Shown here: positions 43,444 to 57,502 of the stretch, in pieces
How positions within the stretch are numbered: the stretch's first letter is position 1
How the letters are laid out: each line of letters starts with the position of its first letter
Origin: Isoetes taiwanensis
Taxonomy: Eukaryota; Streptophyta; Lycopodiopsida; Isoetales; Isoetaceae
Reading direction: 5' to 3'
NCBI GenBank assembly: GCA_021234155.1
Contig: JAJEKV010000059.1
Location: 5,875,215 to 5,939,214 of the forward strand
DNA: 64,000 nucleotides
The notes under the pieces: model-generated
What the model saw: the letters and a program-made list of their open reading frames with translations, nothing else
Told to the model about the DNA's origin: nothing
Databases searched by the model: none
Made by a program: the position numbers and the translations under genes

Positions 43444-45850
43444 CAAAATTTGTATTTTTTATTTTTGGTCCAGCTAGACTAGTCTTGTCACTAGAATATC
43501 ATCTTATACAGACTAGCTAGAAATATCCTCTTGCCGGTCAAGGCAACCAAAGTGGAGGACACGTATAGGCACAAGTTCTACCACGTCGATCATGGATCAT
43601 GGCCAGATAATAACTCCCGGTAAACCAACTCCCAAATATAAACACTCACCACACATAACTGTTTCTAAGAAAAACTTTACCGCGGGGGTTTGAACCCCCG
43701 ACCAAGTGCACATTTATTTTGGCATTACTAGGGCCTATACCAACTCACACCACATAAACATACAATCGGTAGGGTTTGAACCCCGTAGAGCCTATACCAA
43801 CTCACCACACACACGCTAGCAAAACTTTAGCCATACATGCACACTTTGTAGGCGGGGATATCTCCTACCATTTTGTATTTTTTTTTTTTTTTGGTCCAGC
43901 TAGACTAGTCTTGTCACTAGAAATATCATCTTATACGGACTAGCTAGAAATATCCCTTTTGCCGGTCAAGGCAACCAAAGTGGAAGACACATTATAGGCA
44001 CAAGTTCTACCGCGTCCCGGGGATCATGGCCATTATAACCCCGATAACCAACTCCCAAATATAAACATACCTTTGGTAGGGTTTGAACCCCGGAGCCAAG
44101 TGCATATTTATTTTGGCATTACTAGGCCTATACCAACTCACCACACATCGTTGGGCAAAACTTTAGCCATACATGCACACTTTGTAGGCGGGGATATCTC
44201 CTACCTTAGGAAGTCCGCGGGGATTTTTTTGTATTTTTTATTTTTGGTCCAGCTAGACTAGTTTGTCACTAGAATATCATCTTATCTGAGACTAGCTAGA
44301 AATATCCTACTGCCGGTCAAGGCAACCAAAGTGGAGGACACGTATAGGCACAAGTTCTACCCGTGGGGATCATGGCAGAGATAACCTTGATAACCAACTC
44401 CCAAATATAAACATACAGCGGCGGGTTTGGACCCCAGGCCAAGTGCACATTTATTTTGGCATTACTAGGCCTATACCAACTCATCACACATCCGTTGGGC
44501 AAAACTTTAGTCATACATGCACACTTTGTGGCGGGATATCTCCTACCTTAGGAAGTCCGCGAGAAATTTTTTGTATTTTTTTATTTTTGGTCGGCTAGAC
44601 TAGTCTTGTCACTAGAATATCATCTTATCTGAGACTAGCTAGAAATATCCCTCACGCGGTCAAGGCAACCAAAGTGGAGGACATTATAGGCACAAGTTCT
44701 ACCGTCGTGGGGATCATGGCCAGTATAACCCGATAACCAACTCCCAAATATAAACACCTTGGCCCAGGGTTTGAACCCGGAGACCAAGTGCACATTTATT
44801 TTGGCATTACTAGGCCTATACCAACTCATCACACATCCGTTGGGCAAAACTTTAGCCATACATGCACACTTTGTAGGCAGGATATCTCCTACCTTAGGAA
44901 GTCACGGAAATTTTTGTATTTTTTATTTTTGGTCCAGCTAGACTAGTCTTGTCACTAGAATATCATCTTATCTGGACTAGCTAGAAATATCCTCTTGCCG
45001 GTCAAGGCAACCAAAGTGGAGGACACGCGATAGGGCACAAGTTCTACCGCGTCGGGGATCATGGTCAGATAACCCCATCTTTATAAGCTGAAATAACCAA
45101 CTCCCAAATATAAACATACAGCGGGTTTGAACCCAGGGCCAAGTGCACATTTATTTTGGCATTACTAGGCCTATATCAACTCACCACACATCGGATTTGG
45201 GCAAAACTTTAGCCATACATGCACACTTTGTGGGCGGGATATCTCCTACCTTAGGAAGTCCGAAATTTTTGTATTTTTTATTTTTGGTCCAGCTAGACTA
45301 GTCTTGTCACTAGAATATCATCTTATACGGACTAGCTAGAAATATCCCTCTGCCCGGTCAAAGGCAACCAAAGTGGAGGATTTTTATAGGCACAAGTTCT
45401 ACCCGTAGTTATCTTGTTACTATAACCCCATCTTATCTGGAGACTAGCTAGAAATATCCCTCTTGCCGGTCAAGGCAACCAAAGTGGAGGACGCATTATA
45501 GGCACAAGTTCTACCACGTGGGGATCATGGCCGTATAACCCGATAACCAACTCCCAAATATAAACATACCTTTGGTAGGGTTTGAACCCCGACCCAAGTG
45601 CACATTTATTTTGGCATTACTGAGTCTATACCAACTCACCACACATCCGTTGGGCAAAACTTTAGCCATACATGCACACTTTGTGGCCGGGATATTTACC
45701 TTAGGCGGAAATTTTGTATTTTTTTATTTTTGGTATCTAGACTAGTCCTTAGGAATATCAATCAGGACTAGCTAGAAATAATTTTGTATTTTTTTATTTT
45801 TGGTCAGCTAGACTAGTCTTGTTACTAGAATATCATCTTTTGCGGACTGG
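43444..45850. repeat. tandem array, ~350-bp units, about six and a half copies
   Basis: Units start near 43444, 43880, 44230, 44572, 44915, 45265 and 45715 (last ones broken). Each runs TTTTTGGTCCAGCTAGACTAG, TAGAAATATCC, CCGGTCAAGGCAACCAAAG, AACTCCCAAATATAAACA, GGGTTTGAACCC, TTATTTTGGCATTACTAGGC, CATACATGCACACTTTGT, ATATCTCCTACCTTAGGAAG. Differences between units are mostly small indels at CpG-rich spots. The inverted CTAGACTAG/CTAGTCTTG words can pair. No coding frame is shared. Confidence 0.9.
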
Positions 45851-46612
45851 TTTTACTTGTCAAGACTCCTTGACAAGCAAGTTTGTCTCCATGATAACCC
45901 TCGTCTCCCAACGATAAACATACTTGTTTCTCCATGCACACAAGCATTTTTCTATACCAACAATCCGTTGGGCAAACTTTAGCCATACACCCTTTGTAGG
46001 CGGGGATATTCCATAATCCCCAAAGGATCATAGAAGTTTCCCCATGTTTAATGGCGAACTTCGTTCACAACAAATTCGTCTCCCCGATTATACTTGTCTC
46101 CATGACATTCTCCACGACAAAAGCTCACCCTTATTATTCCATAATCCCCAAAGGATCATTTTCCCCAATAATCGAACTTCGTTCGCGATGCTCCGGCTTC
46201 TCTTGCGAGTTTTCTTTTCTCACTCACTTGATGCTCCAAATCCTCTTCGGTTCCACACCCGGTTCCACTACTTAGCTCTAATATTGAATCCATGTGATTT
46301 CCCTTCATGCATAAAAGCTTTCACTCCATTAAGATAATCTAAATATCTTCTTGTGGACCCCAAAATGATAATCTCCTCTTCATTACATTTGCCATGCTCT
46401 AACAAAATAAGAATTAATAGTAGTTCTTGCAGCACATACAAGAATAATGATCTTTACGGCCCTCTGGAAAATTCCTAGCTCCATCATTTCTGACTTCTTT
46501 AATTCCTCTCACAGATTAGTGAGTCCAAATTCCACTAGTGATCCCATTGCCCTTTGGTTCCCAAAAGAATCGCAAACCTGTATATTTGGGAAGTTGTAGC
46601 AACACAGAATCA
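45851..46612. other. no gene seen
   Basis: The block TCCATAATCCCCAAAGGATCAT occurs twice (46010 and 46137), with TTCGTTC..GATG words. Otherwise unremarkable. Confidence 0.35.
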
Positions 46613-47821
46613 TCTTATCCTAGTGTAAGTAAATATGTAATGGACCACGCCCTAAAATGGACGGCTCGGATCTTACCTTAAAAAATAGACTTAAATGGAT
46701 GGCTTAGATTTTACCCAGCGCTTCGAACGTTCGAGAAGCCAAACGAAACCCTTTTTGCCCTTTCTTTCTCTCATGTCATGGTCGTGGGAGCTCTTCATGC
46801 CTAGGTTTGACAGATTCATTTTATGGCTTGGTTGTAGCAACTCTCCTTTGGAGCGGTGCCTTTTCTTTTCTCTTTATCTGATGTCGCCATGCTTAATGCC
46901 GTGGTTTTCTTAGAAACATTCAGACTGCTTCCGGTTGTTCTGCTAATGCTGTCGCATGAATTCGTAGCTATGCACAATGGATCTTTTAGAGCCCGGTTAG
47001 TATGGTTAGGGAAAATTCTTTGCAGTCGGCACATTACTGGAGCCGTAACAAGGGCCTTAACCCAAGGGTCTCATATAGCAGAACACTCTGGACTCTTTGC
47101 TGCATTTCTGGTAATTTCTGTGAGCACTCTGTAGGAGAGGTTTAGGGAAATGTTTATGCTTTTTTTTTTTTGCATTATCTACACTTGGCGCGCCTGGCTG
47201 ATGCCCTTGATATGTTTTTGGGAATGCAGCTATGCCATTTTTCATACATGCCCTTGGCATAATTCAAAAATGCTGCACGTTTGTTGCTACCATATTTTGT
47301 GTATGAGCTGGGTCTAAATATCAGGCAGCTGTCCTTGCCAAAAGCTCTGGAGCTCAATCTCTTCATAGAAGTTCTAAACATTTGTCACGAAAGTTGAAGA
47401 AAACGGCAAACAATGCGTGAAAGAAACCATTTCAACTTGCTCAACATATCAGGTAATCTTACAGAATTAAGTAACGACAGGAAGGATATACAAACAGATG
47501 GACAACGATTCGGAAGCAGCCAAAAACTATGACAGAGAATTTTTTAGAAAGGAGCAGTCAATTGAAAATTGATCTTGGATGCCAATGGAGTCACCCAACA
47601 GCTCAGATGGTCTAGGTTCTGGAGATGATAATGGTACGTGCTTATACCCCACTACACATGTTTGAGACACATGCTATCCACACAGGATTCATCTATACAT
47701 TGAATTCCACAAAGGATTAGCAGCATACAGAGCTATTCATACAAGAAATTAACCACACAGGTAATCACAGCAAAATAATGTTCTGAAAAAGGCAAAAACC
47801 TGTAACCCTTTTATGTGATGA

Positions 47822-50800
47822 CTAGTAAACCAAGCCCAGCGTTGCTGGGCTAATAGGTAACATGTCAATAGACAAAGACTATGATACATGATATGATATA
47901 AAGCTATCCAGGCTAAAAAGGAGTTGCACATGCGATTCATCATTTCTTTGAGAAGTACAGAGATAAGGTGGTGATATGAGGTACCTATTATACATGGGTA
48001 AGTGTGTATCAACTACAGATAGATTATTGTATAATACTTAGGACAATATGTTAAAGATGGTTGCATGCTAGATCAATAACACTATATGTTGTTGACAATG
48101 CTACATGTTTAATATACCTAGCAAATGCTAGTTTATTATATACAAAGTGGAAGATGGTTACATGCATTTAGTAACATTGTATGTTGTTTTGCTATATTTA
48201 GTAGACGGACTATTAGTAGACGGACTATATTGTTTTCGATATACCTAGTAGATGGAAGTGGTCCAAAATGCTAGTAACATTTTGGGATTATTGTATGTTG
48301 TTTTGTTATACTTTGTAGATGTAAGTGGTCCAGAATGCTATGTTACCTAACACAATAACACACACGAACACAATAACGGTGAATAAGAATGATTATATTG
48401 ATCCAACTAAATGTCTCTCGAATAAATTCTAATACATATCGTCACAAATTATGCAATATCTTTTTTATTATGGCCTCCACAAATAGTCATATGACTACTT
48501 GCATATGTCCACAAATGCGCAACAAACTACTCTTGAGAAATCCGAGTGTTAGAAAGCATTCGACATTTTATGTTGTGTTGATCCCAAAAACACTTATAGT
48601 ACATGTGGAATTGTGCAATTAGTTTCCTTGCATTCTTCTATGATGAAACAAAGCGATGGTCACCTCTTGATTGAAGCCAGCTTCTTTTCAACAATGGAGA
48701 TCCTCCTTTTCCCATGCTTCATAGAATGGAGGTATGAATGAATTCTTTCAAAAAAAAAAAACAAAAGTTAAGACATACGTGAGCACATACATTTGAGCAC
48801 ATACATTTGCTTATGGAGATTTTGTGCATGTACTGCATATTACCAGTATATCTGCCATATTACTCCAACGGATGAGAATAATGGTTTTAGCATCTATTCT
48901 ATTCTATTCTATTTTTATTCTGAAAAACATATAGCGAGAGTCTCAAACAAAGATCTAATTGTGAACCAAAAGAAAGGGCACACATCTACAGGAGGATCTG
49001 AGCACCAATTTCACACACTGCAAAATCAATCCTGCAGAAGATATAATGCATGCATCAATTATTTTACGGGACCAAACACACTCAAACATTGTCTGCAGTA
49101 AGCGATACATTCAATTAGATGCTCATCTTAAAACTTTATTATGTATGATAATTATAAACTACTCACTACCACCACCACAGCTATGTGAAATATGCTACTG
49201 ACTGTAGAAACTTGAGGGCTTCCAAATGGTAAGCATTTCAATCCGAAACGAAATTGCATTACACAGGTAGGATAGTAGTCACTGCAAAAGAGCAATCGAG
49301 GAAAATGCACAGTATTAGATCTGCATCACTGCAAAATGTTATACAGAAAAAAGCCTAAACAAAAAGAATTTCCATTTCACATGATTCAATAATCTACAGT
49401 AAAAAAGCAGAGAGGCAGCACTAATGAGAAGCTGGACACCTTTCCCACGTTACGCCAATCTACTCTTCTACACCTATCATCCAAGAAACATCAACAATAG
49501 AAAAACAGATGTAGGGAGCAAGAACAAAGAAGCATGCAGAACTCATCCAATGTAGGATCTATAGATTAAGTGGTTGTTGTCAAGAATTTCCTATGGCTAC
49601 CCTTGGAACTCTTCATACTTTGTGCTTCTGTGTGACAGATCGACCAAGCTTCACTGTTGTTGTGCATCATTGTTCATGGTAAAAATTTATAAATAAACAG
49701 ATTTTTCTTGATCTTCAATCCTTTCAAAATGTAAGCTCTTGTTTTCTTCAAGGGTCGCCTTCTCTTATACCAGAATAGAACTTAGATATTTATAGAAAGA
49801 ATAGGGCAAGTCTACTCAGATACTTTATGTGCAAGAGATACAAAAATCTCTACAGACTTCTAGACTTCTAACCTGGTCTATATCCTTATTACACCAGCTG
49901 CACTTTAAGCTAATTAAGTTTCAGCTCTTATATGCAAGTTTCCTCATAGAGTGCTGATCTACGCAGTCAGTTCTTATGGCAAGTTTATAATGCCTAGAGA
50001 CATTAGAATTTCTATGGACATTGAATGTATCAATTTGCCAACAACAGGCACTTTTCATTGTTATGCATTCTTCTTTTCTTTCCTCCAGATATAAAGTGGT
50101 TAGTTTATTCTGCCAGTAAGAATGAAAATTTTGAATCTTTCCGTCATCGTTTATGGAAGTAAGTGATTCCTCTCTCTCCTACAGGTAGAAAGTTGTTAGT
50201 TTGCTTGCCAGGCAAAACTAATGAAACGTTTACTATCTTACCATCCCATTGAATGCCTGATAAGCTTCATCCCAATTAAACGACTCTGTTGTGGCTCGTC
50301 TCACTCTAGTTTCTAAGTACTTCCCTCAAAAAAGAAACTGGCTTGCTCTACGTGGGATAAGCAGAACTAACCTTTTTGTTTGGGCCACTCTTATGCCAAC
50401 GCCAGCGTCCTGTTCCCAAGCTTTTGCAAGCTTTTGCAGACTGCGATGTTGTTGGTTTCATCCTGTTGTATCCTAGCCTAGAATGAACCGCCCATTTGCT
50501 CTGCCAGGAGCAAAAGATTGGAATTATCTGAGCTTACCATTCGCACAAAATTCTCTACTATTTGAATTTACCATTGGCACCATCTTCAAAGGTGATGGCT
50601 TTGAGCTCAGAGGTTGGGCAGACTTCCTTGCATACAATACACCATTGATATTGAAAGGAAACTGCATATATACATAAACTCCTACAATGCAGCCTCTGCA
50701 AGGGCTCGTAATTCTTTCGGGTTAACAATACGCAAGGCACTACCATAAACTTTGACCTGTGGGATGTGTCGAAGCCAACTGAGAAGACTATTAACTGGAA

Positions 50801-52707
50801 ACAGGAATGAGAAGGGCCTGCCGATCTCTTTGTTCTTTCCTACAGATCAAGTATTCCATCAAATCTTTAGCTACAACACAAAATACGAAACCCACTACAA
50901 AATATAAATGGCTGCAACACATAAATCAATAAACTCTAGACCCTCCTTTTACATCATAAAGGACTGATTCACATATATCAGAACATTCCAGCATACAACA
51001 TACCTTATATTGTATTGAAGCAGCCTCTACCGCACCATATCTGTAGCCATTGCAAAGAATTCCAAAATAATTTAGACCGAATACATTAGACAGGAAGCAC
51101 ACGGCAAGGTAACATACAATTTCGTGCCTCAAAAAGTGTCGGCGGCCAGTTTCTTTGGCACATTTCTTATAGATACAGACCCGAGCAGATAAAAGGATTC
51201 TCCAGAAACAAATTGAGTAAGCAGGTTTGCAGCTTACATGAAAACTTGTAAACCCTTGAAAACACATAGAAACTCCTGTATTAAAGAGAAAAAGATAAGC
51301 AAATGTTCTATTGCAAAGGAAAAATATTAAGATTCAAATAAAGCCAAATCTTGATGTACCTCCAGCAACATCCACATAGAGCAGGATTAACAGGATTAAC
51401 AGTCAGAAGCATGTGTGCTATGAGAAAATAAACCAACCGCCGATATTATGATCTCGAGATTTAGTATTCTCGAACCAGTTAAAATTGCTTTGCAAGCTTG
51501 AAGAAGTATAATATTGGCCAGAACATTGAAACGGAGGTGCTTCCATGAAACATTTGAAGGTAAACATTCTGAAGCAGCACCTCTGGTCTTACAACAGAGA
51601 GCTTTTGTTCTGTGGCTACCAAAAGCAAAGCGAGCAGATCCGAGATCCGGCGCCCATAGCAACACCTAATAACCTGTTTTTTTTTTTAGGGGTAACCTCC
51701 TTTTACATCATAAAGGACTGATTCACATATATCAGAACATTCCAGCATACAACATACCTTATATTGTATTGAAGCAGCCTCTACCGCACCATATCTGTAG
51801 CCATTGCAAAGAATTCCAAAATAATTTAGACCGAATACATTAGACAGGAAGCACACGGCAAGGTAACATACAATTTCGTGCCTCAAAAAGTGTCAGCGGC
51901 CAGTTTCTTTGGCACATTTCTTATAGATACAGACCCGAGCAGATAAAAGGATTCTCCAGAAACAAATTGAGTAAGCAGGTTTGCAGCTTACATGAAAACT
52001 TGTAAACCCTTGAAAACACATAGAAACTCCTGTATTAAAGAGAAAAAGATAAGCAAATGTTCTATTGCAAAGGAAAAATATTAAGATTCAAATAAAGCCA
52101 AATCTTGATGTACCTCCAGCAACATCCACATAGAGCAGGATTAACAGGATTAACAGTCAGAAGCATGTGTGCTATGAGAAAATAAACCAACCGCCGATAT
52201 TATGATCTCGAGATTTAGTATTCTCGAACCAGTTAAAATTGCTTTGCAAGCTTGAAGAAGTATAACATTTGAAGGTAACCATTCTGAAGCAGCACCTCTG
52301 GTCTTACAACAGAGAGCTTTTGTTCTGTGGCTACCAAAAGCAAAACGAGCAGATCCGAGATCCGGCGCCCATAGCAACACCTAATAACCTGTTTTTTTTT
52401 TAGGGGTAAAAAAGGATAAGAGGAAGAGCCCGCACAAAACCATCAGTTGCAAGGCACAAACCTTCTGCACAGACCAAATCCAGCAGCCCTTTCTGATCAA
52501 CTCCATCTGAGGTCGATCTAGAAGATGTCTTCCTGTGCGCCGAATTTTTAGCAAGATTCGAGATCCTGCAGCTACACCGTATAACTTGTTTTTTTAAGGG
52601 TAAAAAAAAGGTTGAGTTTGTGTAGACCGTCAGATGGGCCAAATTAACGCCAGCCGTCCGATTTAGGGCTGGGTCCAACACTTACGGAATAACTTTATAA
52701 TATTAGA
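47822..52707 (-). mobile_element. Helitron (inner), minus strand, 4.9 kb
   Basis: Read on the minus strand it starts A/TCTAATATTATAAAG at 52707 and carries TGTTGGACCCAGCCCTA. It ends with a perfect hairpin AGCCCAGC/GCTGGGCT and then TGGTTTACTAG/T at 47822. Both terminal types match the other Helitrons in the window. No Rep/helicase gene is seen. A ~750-bp segment near its 5' end is tandemly duplicated. Confidence 0.7.
50942..52408. repeat. ~754-bp tandem duplication inside the inner Helitron
   Basis: Unit one is 50942-51695 and unit two 51696-52408. Both start CCTCCTTTTACATCATAAAG and end TTTTTAGGGGTAA. They are nearly identical except for a ~41-bp deletion in unit two near 52265. The high identity means it is recent. 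Confidence 0.95.
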
Positions 52708-54533
52708 TTGTGTCTGATCAAAAACCGGCCACTGCCACAGACGTCAAGCAAACAGCACTGACGAATCACTGCCGAATCACTTCAAATCGTCTCTGCTTAT
52801 GGTTGGTATAGCCGACCTATTCAAATCCTTCACTGCCGAATCTTGCTCCACTTCCGATCAGATGCCGCCCAGATATAACTTGCAGCGTCCTTCACCGTTC
52901 GTCATCTTGCTTTCTTTACTTTTCTTTTAAAAATAAAATTAACATGCAAGCACAATATGTTAAAATAGTCCATGTGTTTTTGCAATGCCATGCCACATGT
53001 AATTCAACCATTAACCAACTATTAACCATCATATAGGCGTGACAAAATCCAACAGTAAGTTGGCAATTTGATAATTTTCATTTAAAGCTTTGCTGATCCT
53101 TTGTAACTCTCAGTAACTCTCAGTAACTCTCAGTAACTTCTGGGTAAGAAGGCTTCATCCTGGTTTGAGTGGAGCTTTCCATTTGGAGCTACAAGTTTGA
53201 GATCCTTTTCTTATGCGGGTTTAGCATCACTTACAGGATGGACATATACTTTGTTGTTCTTTTCAATACCTACTATCAATATTGCAGTCCTTTTCAATCC
53301 CTGATATCAATATTGCTGTCAAATTCTCTGGTCCAACTTTTGTTGATTATCGTTTGCATTATATATCATGAAGGATGCAATTGAAACTGAAAAGTCAGTT
53401 TTTATACTAACTTTAGTTAGGCAGTGTGCATTTGCCCAGATGTTGCTCTTCTTTTGATTGCCAGTTTAGCAAGGCATCGCGCAATCATCTTCCTAGGACT
53501 AGCAAGGTGCCATCAGAATATGAGAGCTGCCAATCATCAGGTCTTATGGTTGCAATCAGTAATGAACTCTATAACCAGCTAAATGGCTTGCTTACGTCAG
53601 TGAATAACATACTTTTGCAGCTAGCATGCCGTACATCAAACGATGAAGCCATGCCAATCAAGAGACCAACAAAGTGTAGGACTTGACAGACCCTATGCTT
53701 CTGCAGATTTAAATTGGCCATCTAAACCGAGCAAATTGACAAGATAAATTTTCAAGTTTGGAAATTGAAAGTTTAAAGATGGTTTAATCTCAAAATGAAT
53801 GTTGTGTGTCTAGACTGATTAAATGCCTCCCGGAGTTTGTATAGAAGTTAAAAAAATGATTGAAATGTCATCGTACCAAAGGGATGTAAAATTAGTACAT
53901 GATTTGAGCTAATAAAGAACATTCTTATTTCTTTGAAGGTTTAGTTCATGATGTTTGTTGCTCTTTCACGCCTTTTGAGGCTCACTATATAAGTCTGACG
54001 TTGTTGTTCGAATTCCTCCATTCAAAATTAGAATTGAAAATATGTTGTTCAATGTGGCATTTTGCCTTTGTGTCCAGAATTCCATTGTGACACTCAAAGA
54101 GCTGTTTGTATAGGCCCAAATATCTCCTTCTAACAACTATGGGAAATTAACTTAGAACACCTATCTCCTTTTGTTGTCAAGCAATTAGGGAAATGAACTT
54201 AAACTTCTAGCTCCTCCTATTGTGAAATAATCTATTTGTCAATTTTCCAAAATGAACTTGAGATGTGCTTCGGTTTTGCACATTTAGGTTTTGGAAATAA
54301 GCAAATTAGCAAGAATAATCTATTTCCGTTAGGAGAATGTTTGTTCATGACAAGCATAAAGATGTGGACTTAGATATTTCCCTCATAATAGTTGCAAAAA
54401 TGTTATAGAAATACCAACCTCAATAAATTAGTCAATGAAGAATGCTTACACAAATGTTAGAACTGCAAATCTCACGTTTAACATAGTTGCAATATTTTTA
54501 TCATGAAACACTGGCAATAAAATTTCGTTGTAG

Positions 54534-54548
54534 CTATCTATCTATCTA

Positions 54549-54583
<35 letters not shown>
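54534..54583. repeat. (TATC)n microsatellite
   Basis: About twelve TATC units with one interruption. Confidence 0.95.
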
Positions 54584-55299
54584 TGATGTCATAAATAGGA
54601 CATCGTACAAATAAGTGCAATTTCACGAAGAAAAAGAGAAAAGAAATATAGCATTGGGCATGATGAGTGCATTTCATGAATTGCTTGCAACAAGCATCCA
54701 TTGTTCGGGCTAATGGTATCTTTGTTTTGCTTGATTTCCACTAGGGAATAAGAAGATAATTAGAAGAGTGTGAGTGTTTGATCACTTGAGCAGAGTGAAA
54801 TGCATAATTCTTTGCCTATTGCTGAGGATAAGAATCTTTCAACATGTTGTCAAATATTTCTTGCAAGTACCAGCAACAATGATCTGAAATTAAAGCAGAA
54901 AGCCATAAGGTCAATTATGCTTACCTATATTCTTGCTTTTGTACAATCTGTATATTCCTTTGTACCTATATTGTCAACTTATATATATTAGTTCCTGTGA
55001 AACTCAACAACCATAGAAGCTACTAAGGATCTTCATCCCATCTCATACGGCTCAACCTATTCTATTCATCTAAACATTTCATGCATCCATAACTAATGCT
55101 CAGCATGACCATGAACCAATTCCCATTCCTCCTATACATTGCATCCCATTTCACCCTACCCCGGCCCTCTGTATTACATTGTCTCAACTATTCCATGCAT
55201 CTAGACTAATGCCCGACATCGTCAGGCATACGTTTCTAGTTGTTTTTCTAAAATAAGGACATGTAAAAGAGCATTATAAGAACATATAGGAAAAACAAG

Positions 55300-55520
55300 C
55301 TGTTGTTTTTAATTGCCATTTAGCTAATGAAATATTGACACGTAGTATACTTTTTAAATAAAAAAAAAGTTATTTTAACTAATCAAATATCGACACGTGG
55401 CATACATTTTTAAATAAAGAATTATTATTACAACATTTAGAAAAAACATTGGTGTTTCTAACATATCTTCTAACCAATCAAATATTGCCACATGGCATAC
55501 ATTCAAATAATAATATACCA
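55300..55520. repeat. degenerate triplicated AATCAAATATTGACACGTGGCATAC block
   Basis: Three spaced copies near 55325, 55380 and 55480 of a word with an ACGTGGC core, in AT-rich DNA directly right of the outer Helitron end. Confidence 0.6.
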
Positions 55521-57369
55521 CAATTTAAAATCAATACGATTGTATTTAAAATAAGAAAACTTGTAGGAATCTAGTGGATCATTAAGTCTAAGTGCTTTGA
55601 TAAATCATTAAATGCAAATAAATACATGCCATTAAAACTATTGGAGGGAAAATGAAGTACATAATTAATTTACAGCAGAATCGAGAATTGGAAAAGAGAA
55701 ATACTGATAAAAAATTGTAGACTAAAACCCTGAACCCTTGAACCCTGAAGTTGATATTTTTTTTCTGTAAAGGCAAGTATTTGCCTACTCATACAATGCA
55801 GACTGCAACAAGTCTGAGATTAGATACAAATGAATCAGCAGATCATCTTGCCTTGATCTTTGAAAAGTAATCAAAGATGCTATCTTGAAAATCTAGAGAA
55901 GCAAATAAAAGTCTGCTCTGTTTCGGCAGATGCTTTGCATTAGCAGATCCTTGTGCCTAGATAAGGTTAACAAAGGATTGAAAATCTCCCGCAGCAAAGG
56001 AACAACGGAATGCTTGATTAAAACTTGTAATAGGCTGACTGCCTTGAAACACAAGGCTGCAAGGAACCCACCGAAACCAGTAATAACTCTGCAAAAACTC
56101 CCCATTACAGCAAGAGTTGGTTATTGCAGCAAAATCTCTGAATGTCTCTGAATGGCTTGATTAAAACCTGTAATTGGCTGACTGCCTTGAAACAAAAGGC
56201 CGCAAAGAACCCAGCGAAACTACTCTGAATGCAAGTTGGTGTTGCAGCCCAACAAGAAGTCTCTGTAGGATCAACCCGATTGCAGCAAAAAGGGGCGAAT
56301 GATGGCTAGAGTAGGGCCTGTAATCGGAATTGGATGACCTATGTAACTCAGATAAAGCTGACTATCACTTAGGCAGAAACTCCCTACAAATTCCAAGGAA
56401 GAGCCCACTGCACAAAAACCTGAAAAGCAACAGCCTAGCAAGGCCGGAATGAAGTAGACCAGGGAAAAAAGGTCGTTATGGCCAAAAGGAAAATTATGGC
56501 ACTAAAATACCTCCAGAAAGTAACTGGCAGAAAGGAAAAATAGCAAAGGAAGACGACAAAGCCACACAAAGCCCTGCTCTGTATATGTGACAGCCATAGA
56601 TTAGAATGAACAAAGAGCTCCGCCATAGATTAGAATGAAACATTTCCAAGCATCCTCCTGCAACAGACATTTCCATTAGCTTTGCATCTCGCCTTAAAAC
56701 CTTACAGGCTAAAAATACGATTTTGATAGTTTCAGACCTTTCCTTCTTATGATTTTGATAGTTTCAGACCTTTCCTTCTTGCAGACCAGATGAATTGAAG
56801 AAGTAAGAATTAGAAACAGGCATCCCTGCTGCCGAGTTTCAGCCATCCCACAAGGAGCCCAAAAATGAACTATTATATCAAACTGGTATCAGACTGTCTA
56901 AAAACCATGGTATATGTGGTTTTTTATGCACGAATTTATTTGGTGGAAGAAAACCACATATCATAATGGTTTTTTGAGATATGACATGGTTATCCATGTT
57001 GGTTATTGATAAAACTAGCTATGGTTTATGAGATAGTTTCTTGCATACAATAACTAGTAATAGTCTATTGAACGTATCTTGAATAGTTGTGTTTGAAGGC
57101 TAGTTTTATTATACCCAATATTCATCAATGTATATGACATAAATTTAAGACATTTATGCTCATTGGGCACATGCTTTATGGATGCTCAAGCTTTATGATG
57201 ATGTGGCCAGTGGAATGAACACTAAGAACAACATAGAACTTTTTTTTTTTTTTGTTGTTTTTTCGGGGTTGGGGGTTTACGAAGCTATGGGTGTTGTGCA
57301 TATGGTGGGCACATGTTTTATGAAATTTGCACGAGAAGTTATGTGATATATTAAGATTATTGTTTACGG
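55521..57369. other. intergenic DNA with short duplications
   Basis: GGCTGACTGCCTTGAAAC lies within a ~70-bp repeat at about 56010 and 56155. A 32-bp direct repeat GATTTTGATAGTTTCAGACC occurs at 56720 and 56751. A poly-T run is at 57240-57255. No gene recognised. Confidence 0.4.
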
Positions 57370-57374
57370 ATGAT

Positions 57375-57450
57375 TGAGGTTAAATTGGTCGGTTCACTTG
57401 ATCGACACTGTATAGGTCTCAAGTTCAAGTCCTCATGTGGACACTCAATA
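57375..57450 (+). repeat. SINE-like fragment (tRNA-type A and B boxes)
   Basis: TTGGTCGGTTCACTTGATCG can serve as an A-box region and AGTTCAAGTCC as a B box about 35 bp later, the usual spacing of tRNA-derived plant SINE heads. The tail is not clear. Confidence 0.35.
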
Positions 57451-57502
57451 TCTCAATCAATAACTAATGTTTACAGTTATGACTATGTTATCATTCCCAA
57501 CA

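Larger units (their letters stand above)
46613..55239 (+). mobile_element. probable Helitron (outer), with a nested Helitron
   Basis: The 5' candidate TCTTATCCTAGTGTAAG is preceded by A. It leads into TGTAATGGACCACGCCCTA, the same inner motif as the Helitron at 60835. The 3' candidate has a hairpin TGCC.GAC/GTC.GGCA (55210-55228) and ends TTTCTAG followed by T. Without the inner element (47822-52707) its length would be about 3.7 kb. No helicase is readable. Pairing of these two ends is inferred from orientation and from the inner element being inserted; the ends could belong to different copies. Confidence 0.5.

Noticed and set aside
43660-45600. GGGTTTGAACCC in each array unit as tRNA or SINE signal
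   Set aside because: The word is itself palindromic and the rest of the unit shows no tRNA-like fold.
52400-52681. Minus-strand 93-codon frame at the 5' end of the inner Helitron
   Set aside because: It overlaps terminal sequences of the Helitron and has no motif or conserved partner.
53426-53686. 86-codon frame with NELYNQLNGLLTSVNNILLQ
   Set aside because: It is somewhat protein-like but has no recognised family, no splice partners and lies in the outer Helitron body; too weak to list.
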